From positions 1 through 64,000 of the forward strand of contig CAMAWD010000028.1 in assembly GCA_945861785.1 (NCBI GenBank): a stretch of DNA of 64,000 nt. The letters are read 5' to 3'. This stretch comes from Rhodoferax sp. OV413. Its GTDB lineage: Bacteria; Pseudomonadota; Gammaproteobacteria; Burkholderiales; Burkholderiaceae_C. Position numbers and translations under genes: made by a program. This document shows, one piece after another, positions 49,941 to 59,194 of the stretch. Each line of letters starts with the position of its first letter. Positions within the stretch are counted from its first letter, which is position 1. The notes under the pieces are model-generated. The model ran no database searches. It was not told the DNA's origin and saw only the letters and a program-made list of their open reading frames with translations.

Positions 49941-50615
49941 TCAGCGCAATCCGGCCATGTAATCAGCCAAGGCCTTGATTTCGCGGTCGTTCAGCTTGGC
50001 CGCGACCTGGGTCATCATGGCGCCGTTCTTGCGCACGCCGTCGCGGAAAGCCGTCAACTGGGCTACAGCGTAGTCGGCGTGTTGCCCACTGAGGCGCGGG
50101 TACTGTGCTGGAATCCCGGCGCCGTTGGGGCTGTGGCAGCCCGAGCAGGCCGCGACCTGACGGTCTGCAATACCACCCCGGTAGATTTTCTCACCCAGGC
50201 CGACCAGGTCTTTGTCTTTGGCAAACCCGGTCTTCGCCTGTTTGCTGGCCAACCACGCGGCAATGTTCTTCATGTCGCCATCGCTCAACGCGGTGGCAAA
50301 CCCTTTCATTACCGCGTTGTCGCGTTTGCCGGACTTGAACTCCTTCAGTTGCTTGACGATGTACTGGGGGTGCTGCTGCGCGAGTTTGGGGAAGGTCGGC
50401 GTGCCCGAGTTTCCATCGGCTCCGTGGCAGGCGACGCAACCGGCGAAACTGGCTTCACCTTTTGCGAGGTCCGGCTTGGCGACCTTTGCCGGTGCTGCTG
50501 TGGCTTGTGTGGCCTCGGGTGCCTTTGCCGCGGCCGGTTTGGTCTCCTGGGCGGTAACACTTGCGGTCGCGGCGGCCAGGGCGATGGCCAGCATCAGATG
50601 GGAAATCAACTTCAT
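49941..50615 (-). CDS. Cytochrome c4 (dihaem cytochrome c)
   Basis: A 224-residue periplasmic protein: a signal peptide (MKLISHLMLAIALAAATASV, ending TAQ), an Ala/Pro/Lys-rich linker, then two cytochrome c domains with CVACH (about residue 60) and CSGCH (about residue 157). KQLKEFKSGKRDNAVMKGFA and AQLTAFRDGVRKNGAMMTQV hold the methionine ligand regions. It likely carries electrons from the bc1 complex to terminal oxidases. It diverges from engB and lies about 170 bases upstream of msrP. Confidence 0.93.
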   Translation of the reverse strand: MKLISHLMLAIALAAATASVTAQETKPAAAKAPEATQATAAPAKVAKPDLAKGEASFAGCVACHGADGNSGTPTFPKLAQQHPQYIVKQLKEFKSGKRDNAVMKGFATALSDGDMKNIAAWLASKQAKTGFAKDKDLVGLGEKIYRGGIADRQVAACSGCHSPNGAGIPAQYPRLSGQHADYAVAQLTAFRDGVRKNGAMMTQVAAKLNDREIKALADYMAGLR

Positions 50616-50651
50616 GGGGATGAGTGTCTGGTGGGCAAAACAGGGTGATTC

Positions 50652-50657
50652 TACAAT
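50652..50657 (+). promoter_or_regulatory. Putative -10 box for engB
   Basis: TACAAT in the context GATTCTACAATGCG, 29 bases before the engB ATG. No strong -35 hexamer is visible. Confidence 0.4.
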
Positions 50658-50686
50658 GCGACCCGCCGCCTACCCCCGAGAAAACA

Positions 50687-51421
50687 ATGACCATCCAAAA
50701 CCAGCGCGCAGGTGGCGCCGCCAAACCCGCCGTCGCGCCGCCCCCTGCCGCGTCCACCATCGCATCCGGTTGGCTGCATACCGCCAAATTCCTGACTTCG
50801 GCGCCCGAACTGCATTTTCTGCCCGCGCTGACCGTGCCAGAAATCGCTTTTGTCGGGCGCTCGAACGCCGGCAAGTCGACATGCATCAACATCCTGACGC
50901 AACAAAAGCAGTTGGCATTTGCGTCCCGCAAACCGGGGCGCACACAGCATATCAACCTGTTCACACTGGGCAAGCAGGGCGCCACCGACGCCGTGCTGGC
51001 CGACCTTCCCGGGTATGGTTACGCGGCAGTCCCCAAGCAGGACAAGATCCGCTGGCAGCAGGTCATGGCCAACTACCTGGTGACGCGCGAGAACCTCACG
51101 GCCGTGGTCCTGCTGTGCGATCCAAGGCTGGGGCTGACCGAACTCGATGACATCCTGCTGGATGTGATCCGGCCGCGGGTGGAACAGGGACTGAAGTTCC
51201 TGATCGTGCTCACCAAGGCCGACAAGCTGACCCGCAGCGAAGGCGCAGCAGCGTTGTCGGTCGCCACGTTGCAGGCGGGTGGGGGCGACGCGACGTTGTT
51301 CTCGGCGCCCAAACGCATCGGCATCGACGCCATCTCGCAGCAGTTGTGGCAATGGGCGCATCCTGCGGTGCAAGCCGCCTCTGAGTCACCTGGCCCCGCC
51401 GTACCCGACCAGGTTCAGTAG
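50687..51421 (+). CDS. engB: Ribosome biogenesis GTPase EngB (YsxC/YihA)
   Basis: A 244-residue GTPase for large-subunit assembly. G1 is GRSNAGKST, G2 includes KPGRTQHINLF, G3 is DLPGYGYAAV and G4 is TKADKL; the switch region and the length fit EngB. An N-terminal Ala/Pro-rich lead of about 20 residues is extra. The ATG at 50687 follows a TACAAT promoter box; the longer frame is not supported. It converges on the acyltransferase gene, overlapping by 7 bases at the stop codons. Confidence 0.94.
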   Translation: MTIQNQRAGGAAKPAVAPPPAASTIASGWLHTAKFLTSAPELHFLPALTVPEIAFVGRSNAGKSTCINILTQQKQLAFASRKPGRTQHINLFTLGKQGATDAVLADLPGYGYAAVPKQDKIRWQQVMANYLVTRENLTAVVLLCDPRLGLTELDDILLDVIRPRVEQGLKFLIVLTKADKLTRSEGAAALSVATLQAGGGDATLFSAPKRIGIDAISQQLWQWAHPAVQAASESPGPAVPDQVQ

Positions 51422-52281
51422 ACCGAAGGCATTCCGGCGGGACGCACCTTGAACCGCTTGTGCACCCAGTAGTACTGGGTCGGCATGGTGTCGATACAGG
51501 CCTGCAGCACCCGGTTCATGGTGGCTGCATCCGCCGTCAGGTCGGCGCTGGGAAAGTCGGTCCAGGCGGCCTTCACATGCACGTCATAGCCAGTGCGTGT
51601 CATCTCGGTCACAACTGGTACCACCTTGGCGCGGCCAAGACTCGCAAACCGCGACAGGGAGGTCAGGGTCGCGGTAGGCACGCCATAAAAAGGGACGAAA
51701 ACCGACTCCTGCCGGGTGATGTTCATGTCCGGAAGCAGGTACAGCGGGTGCCCCGCCCGAAGCGCCTGTGCCACCGGCTTGAGGCTGTCTTCGCGCCCGA
51801 ACAGGCGTGGATTTCCAAAGCGTTTCCTGCCGGCGAGGATCCAGGCGTCCAGCGTTTCATCCGCCTGATTCGAATATATCGTCGTGAAACTGCGGGGCAA
51901 CTGGGACGTCAACGCCGTCCAGCCAGCATCCAGACCGACAAAGTGGGGCGCGAAGATGACCGTGGGCGCGACGCCCTCCAACTCGTGCAACGCGCCGCGC
52001 AGAACCAGCCGCTGGCGCAACACGTGCTCCGGGCCATGCCACAACCAGCCCCGGTCCAGCCAGGCCTGTGCAAAGTGGATGAACGTGCCCACGGCGGCAG
52101 CGCGCAACCGCGGTTCGGCAAGATCGGGGAAACACAGGCGCAGGTTGGCCCAGACGACGCGCCTGCGGTTGCCAGCGAGCCCATACAGCGCCCAGCCCAG
52201 CAAGCGGCCCAGGGCACGCACCCACGACAGCGGCAAAAGTGCCAGCAGGCGCATCAACACAATACCGGCGCGGCTCAGCAT
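51415..52281 (-). CDS. LpxL-family lysophospholipid/lipid A acyltransferase (second copy)
   Basis: A 288-residue membrane-associated acyltransferase. An N-terminal anchor (LMRLLALLPLSWVRALGRLL) is followed by NRRRVVWANLRLCFPDL, the HX4D-type catalytic motif APHFVGLD, GNPRLFGRED and PLYLLPDMNITRQESVFVPFYG, as in LpxL/LpxM enzymes that add secondary acyl chains to lipid A. It lies 13 bases after a paralogous gene; the two may add different chains. The ATG at 52281 is the only start that does not run into that paralogue. Confidence 0.9.
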   Translation of the reverse strand: MLSRAGIVLMRLLALLPLSWVRALGRLLGWALYGLAGNRRRVVWANLRLCFPDLAEPRLRAAAVGTFIHFAQAWLDRGWLWHGPEHVLRQRLVLRGALHELEGVAPTVIFAPHFVGLDAGWTALTSQLPRSFTTIYSNQADETLDAWILAGRKRFGNPRLFGREDSLKPVAQALRAGHPLYLLPDMNITRQESVFVPFYGVPTATLTSLSRFASLGRAKVVPVVTEMTRTGYDVHVKAAWTDFPSADLTADAATMNRVLQACIDTMPTQYYWVHKRFKVRPAGMPSVY

Positions 52282-52294
52282 CGCAGTGTGCAGT

Positions 52295-53128
52295 TCATGC
52301 CCGATCCACCTTGGGCTGCTTGTAGCGCGCGTAACCCCACAGATACTGCGCCGGGCACTCACGGACCAGGCGCTCCATCTCCTGGTTGACCTGGCACACG
52401 GCGGCATCCAGATCGGGCTCCAGCGGTCGCTGCAGTTCGCGAAAATGCAGCCGAAAGCCGCGCCCCCAGCCCAGTCGCTCACCCCACAGCAGAAGTACAG
52501 TGGCGCCGGTCTGGTGCGCCAACCGGGCCGACAAGGTCATCGTGTACGCATCGTGACCAAAAAATGGTGCCCAAGTCCCCATGCCCTTGGGGGGGACCTG
52601 GTCAGGAAGCAGGCCAACAGCATGCCCCGCTCGCAGGGCGCGGATCATCTGGCGCACGCCGGCCAGGTTGGTTGGCGCCGTCGCCAGACCGGGCCGGTTG
52701 CGCGCGTTGGCCATCAGCCGGGCCAGCCAGGCCTGCCGCGCCGGGCGGTACAGCACGGTCAGCGGACCAAATCGCGCGGCGTAGCGTTGCGCCAGACCCT
52801 GCGCCGTGGCCTCGAAACAGCCCAGATGGGGGGTCAGGAAGACCACGCCGCGCCCTGCCTGGTAAGCCCGGTCGACACAGGCTTCGTTGTCCCACTCGCA
52901 GTGGGGCGGCACGCCCAGCCACAAGCGTGGCAATTCGGACACCATGCGCCCGGCACTGCCCACCGCACCACGCACGGCAACGAATGGGTAGCCGGCCATG
53001 CGGACATTGGCAAGGAAGCGGCGCCTGTAGGTGGCCGACCCGAGAAAGGCCACCCAGCCAAGCAGCCAGCCCATGCCATGCAACAACCAAAGTGGCATGC
53101 CGGAGAAAAGTCTGAAAACGGTGGCCAT
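52295..53128 (-). CDS. LpxL-family lysophospholipid/lipid A acyltransferase (first copy)
   Basis: A 277-residue paralogue of the next gene. It shows an N-terminal anchor (LLHGMGWLLGWVAFLGSATY), RRRFLANVRMAGYPF, the HX4E-type motif TPHLGCFE, RPARQAWLARLMANARNR and GLLPDQVPPKGMGTWAPFFG. The Glu in its catalytic motif, against Asp in the neighbour, suggests distinct enzymes. The start at 53128 lies a few bases from the metK -10 box on the other strand, so the two genes share a compact divergent promoter region. Confidence 0.9.
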   Translation of the reverse strand: MATVFRLFSGMPLWLLHGMGWLLGWVAFLGSATYRRRFLANVRMAGYPFVAVRGAVGSAGRMVSELPRLWLGVPPHCEWDNEACVDRAYQAGRGVVFLTPHLGCFEATAQGLAQRYAARFGPLTVLYRPARQAWLARLMANARNRPGLATAPTNLAGVRQMIRALRAGHAVGLLPDQVPPKGMGTWAPFFGHDAYTMTLSARLAHQTGATVLLLWGERLGWGRGFRLHFRELQRPLEPDLDAAVCQVNQEMERLVRECPAQYLWGYARYKQPKVDRA

Positions 53129-53136
53129 CGGTGGGC

Positions 53137-53142
53137 TAAAAT
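53137..53142 (+). promoter_or_regulatory. Putative -10 box for metK
   Basis: TAAAAT in the GGGCTAAAATTCGCG context typical of housekeeping promoters in this group. A start 7 bases downstream would be base 53149, leaving about 150 bases of leader before the metK ATG. Confidence 0.45.
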
Positions 53143-53148
53143 TCGCGC

Positions 53149-53301
53149 GTCGCTGAGTTACGGAACTACTTGCAGGGCGACACACAACGCGCCGGTGCCC
53201 GGCACCCGCGATTGTGCCTTGTGAATCTGCTAAAGCGTTCGCCAAAGCACAACCGCCCAGGCAACGCGACCCTTAGTGTTGTTGATGGAGCATGAACCCC
53301 T
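53149..53301 (+). promoter_or_regulatory. Structured 5' leader of metK
   Basis: GTCGC (53149-53153) can pair with GCGAC (53177-53181), enclosing a loop that contains TGAGTTACGG and CTTGCAGG. Immediately after is a long hairpin: CACAACGCG (53183-53191) with CGCG-A-TTGTG (53207-53216), capped by GGTGC/GCACC (53194-53198/53202-53206). GCTAAAGCG follows at 53229-53237. The TGA-x-TTA, CTTGCAG and GCTAAA elements loosely recall the SAM-II riboswitch, but the fit is partial. A GGAG ribosome site lies 11 bases before the ATG. Confidence 0.4.
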
Positions 53302-54480
53302 ATGGCGAACGATTTTCTCTTTACTTCCGAATCCGTTTCTGAAGGCCATCCAGACAAAGTGTCGGACCAGATTTCCGACGCAATCCTGGACGCGATCTTC
53401 AAGCAGGACCCAAAGTCCCGCGTCGCAGCCGAAACGCTGTGCAACACCGGGCTGGTGGTGCTGGCCGGCGAGATCACGACCAACGCCCACGTAGACTACA
53501 TCCAGGTGGCGCGTGACACCATCAAGCGCATTGGTTACGACAACACCGAATACGGCATCGACTACAAGGGCTGCGCGGTGCTGGTGGCCTACGACAAGCA
53601 GAGTAACGACATCGCCCAGGGTGTGGACCACGCCAGCGACGACCACCTCAACACGGGTGCCGGCGACCAGGGCATGATGTTCGGCTACGCATGCAACGAA
53701 ACCCCGGAGCTGATGCCCGCGCCGATTTACTACGCGCACCGACTGGTCGAGCGCCAGTCGCAACTGCGCAAGGACGGCCGCATGCCCTTCCTGCGGCCCG
53801 ACGCCAAGAGCCAGGTCACGATGCGCTACGTCGACGGCAAGCCACACAGCATCGACACCGTGGTGCTGTCGAGCCAGCATGCGCCCGAGATGAGTGACGG
53901 CACCAAGATGAAGCCCGCCTTCATCGAGGCCGTGATCGAGGACATCATCAAGCCGGTATTGCCCAAGGAGTGGCTCAAGGACACCAGGTACCTGGTGAAC
54001 CCGACCGGCCGCTTCGTCATCGGCGGGCCCCAGGGCGACTGCGGCCTGACCGGGCGCAAGATCATCGTCGACACCTACGGCGGCGCCTGCCCGCACGGCG
54101 GCGGCGCTTTCAGCGGCAAGGACCCAACCAAGGTCGACCGCTCGGCTGCCTACGCAGCGCGTTATGTGGCCAAGAACATCGTGGCGGCCGGCCTGGCCCG
54201 GCAGTGCCAGATCCAGGTGGCGTATGCCATCGGTGTTGCCAAGCCGATGAACGTCACGGTCTACACCGAAGGCACGGGCGTCATCTCCGACGAGCGACTG
54301 GCCGAATTGGTCAACGCGCACTTCGACCTGCGCCCCAAGGGCATCATCCAGATGCTCGATCTGCTGCGCCCGATCTACGAAAAGACCGCAGCCTATGGCC
54401 ACTTCGGACGCGAAGAGCCCGAGTTCACCTGGGAACGCACCGACAAGGCCCAGGCGCTGCGTGCAGCGGCGGGCCTGTAA
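53302..54480 (+). CDS. metK: S-adenosylmethionine synthase
   Basis: A 392-residue tetrameric enzyme forming SAM from methionine and ATP. Conserved segments are [91 protein letters not shown] and [20 protein letters not shown]. Length and ends are normal; the last residues ([11 protein letters not shown]) are repeated as non-coding sequence 125 bases further on. The structured leader suggests post-transcriptional control. Confidence 0.97.
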   Translation: MANDFLFTSESVSEGHPDKVSDQISDAILDAIFKQDPKSRVAAETLCNTGLVVLAGEITTNAHVDYIQVARDTIKRIGYDNTEYGIDYKGCAVLVAYDKQSNDIAQGVDHASDDHLNTGAGDQGMMFGYACNETPELMPAPIYYAHRLVERQSQLRKDGRMPFLRPDAKSQVTMRYVDGKPHSIDTVVLSSQHAPEMSDGTKMKPAFIEAVIEDIIKPVLPKEWLKDTRYLVNPTGRFVIGGPQGDCGLTGRKIIVDTYGGACPHGGGAFSGKDPTKVDRSAAYAARYVAKNIVAAGLARQCQIQVAYAIGVAKPMNVTVYTEGTGVISDERLAELVNAHFDLRPKGIIQMLDLLRPIYEKTAAYGHFGREEPEFTWERTDKAQALRAAAGL

Positions 54481-54619
54481 GGCACGCAAGCGCGAAGCGC
54501 TTCCTGGTCCTTGCGCCGAGGCTGACTTCGCACCAGCGAAGTCAAGGTCGCAAGACCGGCCGAAGCCACAAGGCCCAGGCGCTGCGTGCAGCGGCGGGCC
54601 TGTAAGGCACGCAAGCGCG
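54443..54619. repeat. 52-bp perfect direct repeat covering the metK 3' end
   Basis: Bases 54443-54494 (end of metK with its stop codon) are repeated exactly at 54568-54619. The offset is 125 bases. The second copy lies between metK and the convergent TVP38-like gene. The 73 bases between the copies hold a long inverted repeat. Confidence 0.95.
54507..54557. terminator. Long interrupted inverted repeat downstream of metK
   Basis: Outer arms GGTCcTTGCG (54507-54516) and CGCAAGACC (54549-54557) enclose a perfect inner hairpin, TGACTTCGC (54523-54531) and GCGAAGTCA (54536-54544), with loop ACCA. It can act as a factor-independent barrier in either direction but lacks a T run. It also has the two-part look of REP-type elements. 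Confidence 0.6.
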
Positions 54620-54623
54620 CGGT

Positions 54624-55316
54624 TCAGCGTCGCTCGACCGCACGCAACCACCGGCTCAGTCCCCAGCCGGCGGCGGCGACAAGGGCCACGGTCAGCCCGA
54701 TCAGTGCGAATGTGAGGGGCGTCGGATTGCGCAACGCGGCTGTGATCTGCTCCACGAACAAGGCCATCACAAGCGTGGCGGGAGTGATGCCAATGGCGGT
54801 TCCAAGCAGCAGGTCGCGCAGCCGGATATGGCTTGCCCCTGCAACCATGTTGACCACGGCGAATGGTGCCACGGGCACCAAGCGAACGACAACGACCGCC
54901 AGCAGGCCACGGCTGGCCAGGCGCCGGCTCAGCCTGTTGACACGTGCGCCGGCGAGCCGCTCGAGGACCTCGCGTCCGAGCACCATGCCCAGACCGTAAC
55001 TGCTGGCGGCCCCAAGCAATGCGCCAGCCAGCACACACCCGTAACCTGCCAGCGGGCCGTAGGCGGCCATTGCCACCAACGTGAGAAAGACCAGTGGGAT
55101 GGCCAGCACCAGCGCCACCGTGAGCCCGCCGATCGCGGCCACAAGACCAAAAGAATGGCCGAACCGGCGCAACGCCCCCACTACCAGGTCCACATCAAGC
55201 CATGCCCGCAGGGGCGACCAGCTCCAGGCGGCCGCCAGCGCGGCAACCATGACCAGCGCCAGCACCAGCAGGGTCAGCTTGCGCTGCAATGGCCGCATAT
55301 CTTTCGATCGGTCCAT
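54624..55316 (-). CDS. TVP38/TMEM64 family membrane protein
   Basis: A 230-residue inner-membrane protein with about six hydrophobic stretches. The SNARE-associated/DedA-like core is visible as FLTLVAMAAYGPLAGYGCVL, GAASSYGLGMVLGREVLERL and VVRLVPVAPFAVVNMVAGAS. Family members are linked to lipid scrambling or membrane homeostasis; the exact role here is unknown. It starts 41 bases downstream of the NRPS stop on the same strand, so it may be the last gene of that transcript. A proline-rich metal function cannot be claimed. Confidence 0.85.
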   Translation of the reverse strand: MDRSKDMRPLQRKLTLLVLALVMVAALAAAWSWSPLRAWLDVDLVVGALRRFGHSFGLVAAIGGLTVALVLAIPLVFLTLVAMAAYGPLAGYGCVLAGALLGAASSYGLGMVLGREVLERLAGARVNRLSRRLASRGLLAVVVVRLVPVAPFAVVNMVAGASHIRLRDLLLGTAIGITPATLVMALFVEQITAALRNPTPLTFALIGLTVALVAAAGWGLSRWLRAVERR

Positions 55317-55357
55317 GTCAGCGCATCACGCGACAAGAGGCGTCAGGAGACGCCGAC

Positions 55358-58300
55358 TCATTCACGTGCCTTGACGATGTCGGCCAGCGTGTCGGCGAGC
55401 ACAGCCACGCTGGCAGCATCGAAGATGGAACCATGCAGGCCGGCGATCTGCCGCTCGGACATCCCCGAACCCATGAGCTTGCGCCATGATCCGAACAACA
55501 TGCCATGCCAGCGTGAGAGGCCGGCGGTCTTGATCAGGACCATGGGGCCGCCAAAAACGCCGGGGCGGTAACCGCCCATCGCCATCACCTGCGCCAACAG
55601 GCCGGAGTCGTTGAACATGGCCCCGAGGCGCCGGCCATTGAGGCTCAGGCCACCAATACGCAGGTGGCGCACCAGCCAGCCCAGGATTCGCCAGTAAAAG
55701 GTTCCACCCCATGTCGCCTTGGGATAGACCGTATCGATCAGGACCAGGCCACGCACCGGCACGCCACGGCGCTCCAGCAAGCGCGCAGTCTCCAGCGCCG
55801 CGACACCACCGATCGAAAAACCAGCCACGAACCCTGGCTGCAAGCCCAGGGTCTGGATCGCGTTCGCGTAAAGAACAGCCAGGTCGGTGATGCGCCGCAC
55901 CCGCTCGCCGACAGGCGGCTGCATCATGCGCACATCGCACACACCAGCCATCGCCTGCGCCAGGTTCTGAAAACGCATCAGGTCGCCGTGGCCCGACGCC
56001 GCGATATACAGCGGCACACGGGCCGGTGCCAGTCCAAAACTGACAATCAGACCGGGCAAAGGGTTGCCGGTCCCAAGCGCTGCCACAAACAGCTCGACGG
56101 TCGGATGTTCCGTGAGCAGGTAGAGCGGCACCTTGCGGTTGAGCATGCGCTCAGTGGCTGTCAACACGCCCACGGCCGAGAGCGAGTCGCCACCGACGTC
56201 GAAAAAGTTGTCTTGCAGCGTCAGTGGGCGACGACCGAGTGTGTCCTGCCACAGGGCCAGCATCTCGCGTTCCAGCGCACTGCCGGGGCCACGGGCGGAT
56301 GCCCGAACCCCGCTTTGAGCGCTATCGGGCAATGCGTGGTAGTCGGTCTTGCCGGCGCTGCTGCTTGGCCAGTCCGTCACAATGGCGATCGCCGACGGAA
56401 CCATGTAGTCCGGCAGACGGAGCCGCAAAACACGGTGCAGGCTGTCCGGCCCTTGGCCGCTGCTGGTAGCGGCCCAGGCATGAATCTGGGCCCGGCCATC
56501 GCGTTCGACAAGCTGGGCAGCGGCGTGGGTCACGCCTTCGATTGCCATCAGGGCGACCTCGATCTCGCCCAGTTCCACCCGGTAGCCGCGCAGCTTCACC
56601 TGCCGGTCCAGGCGCCCCAGGAAATGCAGTTGGCCATCGGGATCGATCCAACCGCGGTCGCCTGTGCGGTACAGGCGTTCGCCAGGTCGGAACGGGTCGT
56701 CCAGAAAGACCTCCAGTGTGAGTTCCGGACGGTTCAGGTAACCGCGTGCCAGGCCTGCGCCGCCGATGAAGATCTCACCAGGCACACCATACGGCAGCAG
56801 GCCCAGTGCGGCGTCCAGCACATGGACCACCGTGTCGTCGATCGCCGAACCGATGGGCAACGCGCCACCATCGGCGCGCGGCACGCACTCCCAGGCAGTG
56901 GCGAAGATGCAGGCCTCGGTCGGGCCATACACATTGAACAGCCGCGCCGACGTGCCCTTGCGGTAACGCGCCGCCAGTTCGGGCGACAACACCTCGCCAC
57001 CACAACACGCCACACGCAGGCGCAGGCCGGCACGTCCAGCCGCAGCATCCAGGAAACCACCCAGCGTGGAAGGCACGAAGGCCATGATGGTCACCGCATG
57101 GCGGATGGCGAATTCGGCCACGGACTCGGGCCGCAACCGCCCTGGCGGCGCCAACGCGATGCTGGCGCCGTTGACCAGCGGCAGGCACAACTCGATCAAG
57201 GACGGGTCGAACGTCGCCTGTGTCGCCAGCGCGGAACGGTCCTGCGCCTGCACGCCGTAGGTGCGCGACAACCACGCCATGCGCCGCGACAGGCTTGCGT
57301 GCTCCACCATGACGCCCTTGGGCCGGCCCGTGGACCCGGAGGTGAACAGCACATAGGCCAGATCGCGTGGCGAAGGTGAAACCGGCGGCCCGTGAACCGG
57401 GTCGGCGCCCAGGGCCTGCTGCCAGCCGGTGACCGTGGCCCGCGGATGCAGCGGTGCCAGCCGCTCCAGGCTCTCGTCCTGGATCAGCAGCGCGACCGCC
57501 TCGCTGTCTTCCAGAATGGCGGCCAGGCGTGCCAGCGGCGCGTCCGGGTCCAGCGGCAGGTAGGCCGCCCCGGCCTTTGCAACCGCCAGCATGGCAATCA
57601 CCAGGTCGGGCGAGCGCGCAATCGCCACCGCCACGACGCGCTCACGCCCGGCGCCCAGCGCGACCAGACGGTGGGCGAGGCGATTGGCGCGCGCATCCAC
57701 CGTCTGGTAGTCCATGCTGCCGCCATCCCACACCAGGCAGGTCGCGCCGGGTGTCTGCCGGGCATGGTGTTCGAAACGGACCACACAGGGAATGGAGTCG
57801 TCCGCGCCCTGCGCCGCCGGTGCCGGGTGCGAGGCCAACAGCGCCTGGCGCTCTGGCGGCGGCAGTAGCGGCAGATCGCAGACCCGCGCATCCGGCATGA
57901 GGGCCAGGTGCCGCGCCAAATACCATATGCGTCGCGCAAGCAGGGGCACCTCGTCGGCCGAGAAGCAGGCGCTGCTCGCCTCCAAGATCAGGTCGAGGTC
58001 CTTGTCCGACTGGAACTCGCAGACGGTCACCCCCAACGGGTAGCGGGCCACACCCGAAAAAAACTGGAAGGATTGCACACACAGGGCAGCACCGAAGTGC
58101 ACGTTGTAATCCTGCTGCTCGAACGACAGGATGACATCGAAAAGACTGTCGCGCCCGGTGCGCATCAGCTGCAAAGACCGGCCCAGCTCACTCAGGGGAT
58201 ACCGCGGCCGGCGCAGGGCGGCGCGCATGGCCGCACCCACGCTCGCCACCAGACCGGATGCGGACTGTTCAGGATTCACGTCGATATCGAGCACCAGCAC

Positions 58301-59194
58301 GCCAACAAACATGCCCGGTGTGTGGCGATAGCGACGCCCCGCCCGGTTCAGCGTCGGCACTCCCACAAGGACCCGGTCGCGCACACCGATGCGGCCAAAA
58401 TACAAGGCGAGTGCAGCCAGAAAATAGTTGAAAGCGCTCAGGCCACGCTCGGTCGCCACGCGAACCACTTGGTCGTACTCGGCACGTACCAGCGCCTGGG
58501 TCACTGTGTGTGCGGGCGCCGGCCCGTGGCGCTGCGTATCGGCAAAACGGCGCTCGATCAGTGGTGCCGGTAGCCGCGGCACCTGGGCCAGCCAGAACTG
58601 CGCGTCGCGCTCGAATGCATCGGACTGCGCGTACTGGTTCGACTCTTCGATAAAGTCGACGTAACCGGGCCCCGGGCGCGGCTGGAAGTCGGCACCTGAC
58701 TCCAGCAGGTTGTAGATTTCGCTCCACCGGCTCAGCACCTGCGTGGTTCCCCAGCCGTCCATCACGACATGGTGGAACTGCAATACCAGCCCATGCAACA
58801 GGTCGTGGACATGCAGCAATGCGAATCGCCAGGGCGGCGTGCCGTCCAGCGCAAACGGCTTCGCCAGCCCATCCTGCCACCATCTGTCCATCGCATCGCG
58901 CAGGCCCGCGCCAGTGGGGACTTCGACCAGTTCCAGCGACGGCTCCCACTGGTCCAGCAGGTATTGCCCACCTTGGGGCAAGGGGGCCAGGCGAAGCCCG
59001 TCGTTTTCACGGACCAGCAGCTTCAACGCGTCACGGCAACGCGTGGCGGCCATCGCCCCAACGAAGAACCCACCGCCCCCGATAACCAGGTGCGCGCTGT
59101 CAGGCCAGGCGGCGCGGTCCCGCCAAACCTCACGCTGGCTCAATGACAGCGGCAGGACCGGTGGCGTCAACGCGCATCCTCCTGGCGATTCCAT
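55358..59194 (-). CDS. Single-module nonribosomal peptide synthetase (C-A-PCP-TE)
   Basis: A 1278-residue protein. The condensation domain (residues 1-440) has the active motif HHVVMDG at 141-147. The adenylation domain (about 470-955) shows LFTSGSTGRPKG (616-627), FDPS (662-665), YGPTE (756-760), YRTGD (842-846), GRLDRQVKLRGYRVELGEIE (860-879) and Lys949. The carrier domain has GGDSLS with Ser1004 for phosphopantetheine. The thioesterase has Ser1127 (GFSIGG), Asp1154 and His1254. All catalytic residues are present, so it should load one substrate, condense it with a donor and release it. The substrate is unknown. The ATG at 59194 (AAGGAG upstream) overlaps the patatin gene by 28 bases; a TTG at 59170, 7 bases after GGAGG, is an alternative. 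Confidence 0.93.
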   Translation of the reverse strand: MESPGGCALTPPVLPLSLSQREVWRDRAAWPDSAHLVIGGGGFFVGAMAATRCRDALKLLVRENDGLRLAPLPQGGQYLLDQWEPSLELVEVPTGAGLRDAMDRWWQDGLAKPFALDGTPPWRFALLHVHDLLHGLVLQFHHVVMDGWGTTQVLSRWSEIYNLLESGADFQPRPGPGYVDFIEESNQYAQSDAFERDAQFWLAQVPRLPAPLIERRFADTQRHGPAPAHTVTQALVRAEYDQVVRVATERGLSAFNYFLAALALYFGRIGVRDRVLVGVPTLNRAGRRYRHTPGMFVGVLVLDIDVNPEQSASGLVASVGAAMRAALRRPRYPLSELGRSLQLMRTGRDSLFDVILSFEQQDYNVHFGAALCVQSFQFFSGVARYPLGVTVCEFQSDKDLDLILEASSACFSADEVPLLARRIWYLARHLALMPDARVCDLPLLPPPERQALLASHPAPAAQGADDSIPCVVRFEHHARQTPGATCLVWDGGSMDYQTVDARANRLAHRLVALGAGRERVVAVAIARSPDLVIAMLAVAKAGAAYLPLDPDAPLARLAAILEDSEAVALLIQDESLERLAPLHPRATVTGWQQALGADPVHGPPVSPSPRDLAYVLFTSGSTGRPKGVMVEHASLSRRMAWLSRTYGVQAQDRSALATQATFDPSLIELCLPLVNGASIALAPPGRLRPESVAEFAIRHAVTIMAFVPSTLGGFLDAAAGRAGLRLRVACCGGEVLSPELAARYRKGTSARLFNVYGPTEACIFATAWECVPRADGGALPIGSAIDDTVVHVLDAALGLLPYGVPGEIFIGGAGLARGYLNRPELTLEVFLDDPFRPGERLYRTGDRGWIDPDGQLHFLGRLDRQVKLRGYRVELGEIEVALMAIEGVTHAAAQLVERDGRAQIHAWAATSSGQGPDSLHRVLRLRLPDYMVPSAIAIVTDWPSSSAGKTDYHALPDSAQSGVRASARGPGSALEREMLALWQDTLGRRPLTLQDNFFDVGGDSLSAVGVLTATERMLNRKVPLYLLTEHPTVELFVAALGTGNPLPGLIVSFGLAPARVPLYIAASGHGDLMRFQNLAQAMAGVCDVRMMQPPVGERVRRITDLAVLYANAIQTLGLQPGFVAGFSIGGVAALETARLLERRGVPVRGLVLIDTVYPKATWGGTFYWRILGWLVRHLRIGGLSLNGRRLGAMFNDSGLLAQVMAMGGYRPGVFGGPMVLIKTAGLSRWHGMLFGSWRKLMGSGMSERQIAGLHGSIFDAASVAVLADTLADIVKARE

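Noticed and set aside
53149-53301. SAH riboswitch before metK
   Set aside because: The conserved core of that class could not be traced here, and the class is associated with SAH recycling genes; only a loose SAM-II resemblance remains.
53230-55038. 602-codon open frame antisense to metK and the TVP38-like region
   Set aside because: It is the complement of metK, whose sense-strand motifs are complete; the protein has no recognisable motifs and the GC-rich codon bias explains the long opposite frame.
55316-55357. A separate thioesterase or phosphopantetheinyl transferase gene next to the NRPS
   Set aside because: The thioesterase is the C-terminal domain of the NRPS itself, and the 41-base gap to the next gene holds nothing; no transferase gene is in the window.
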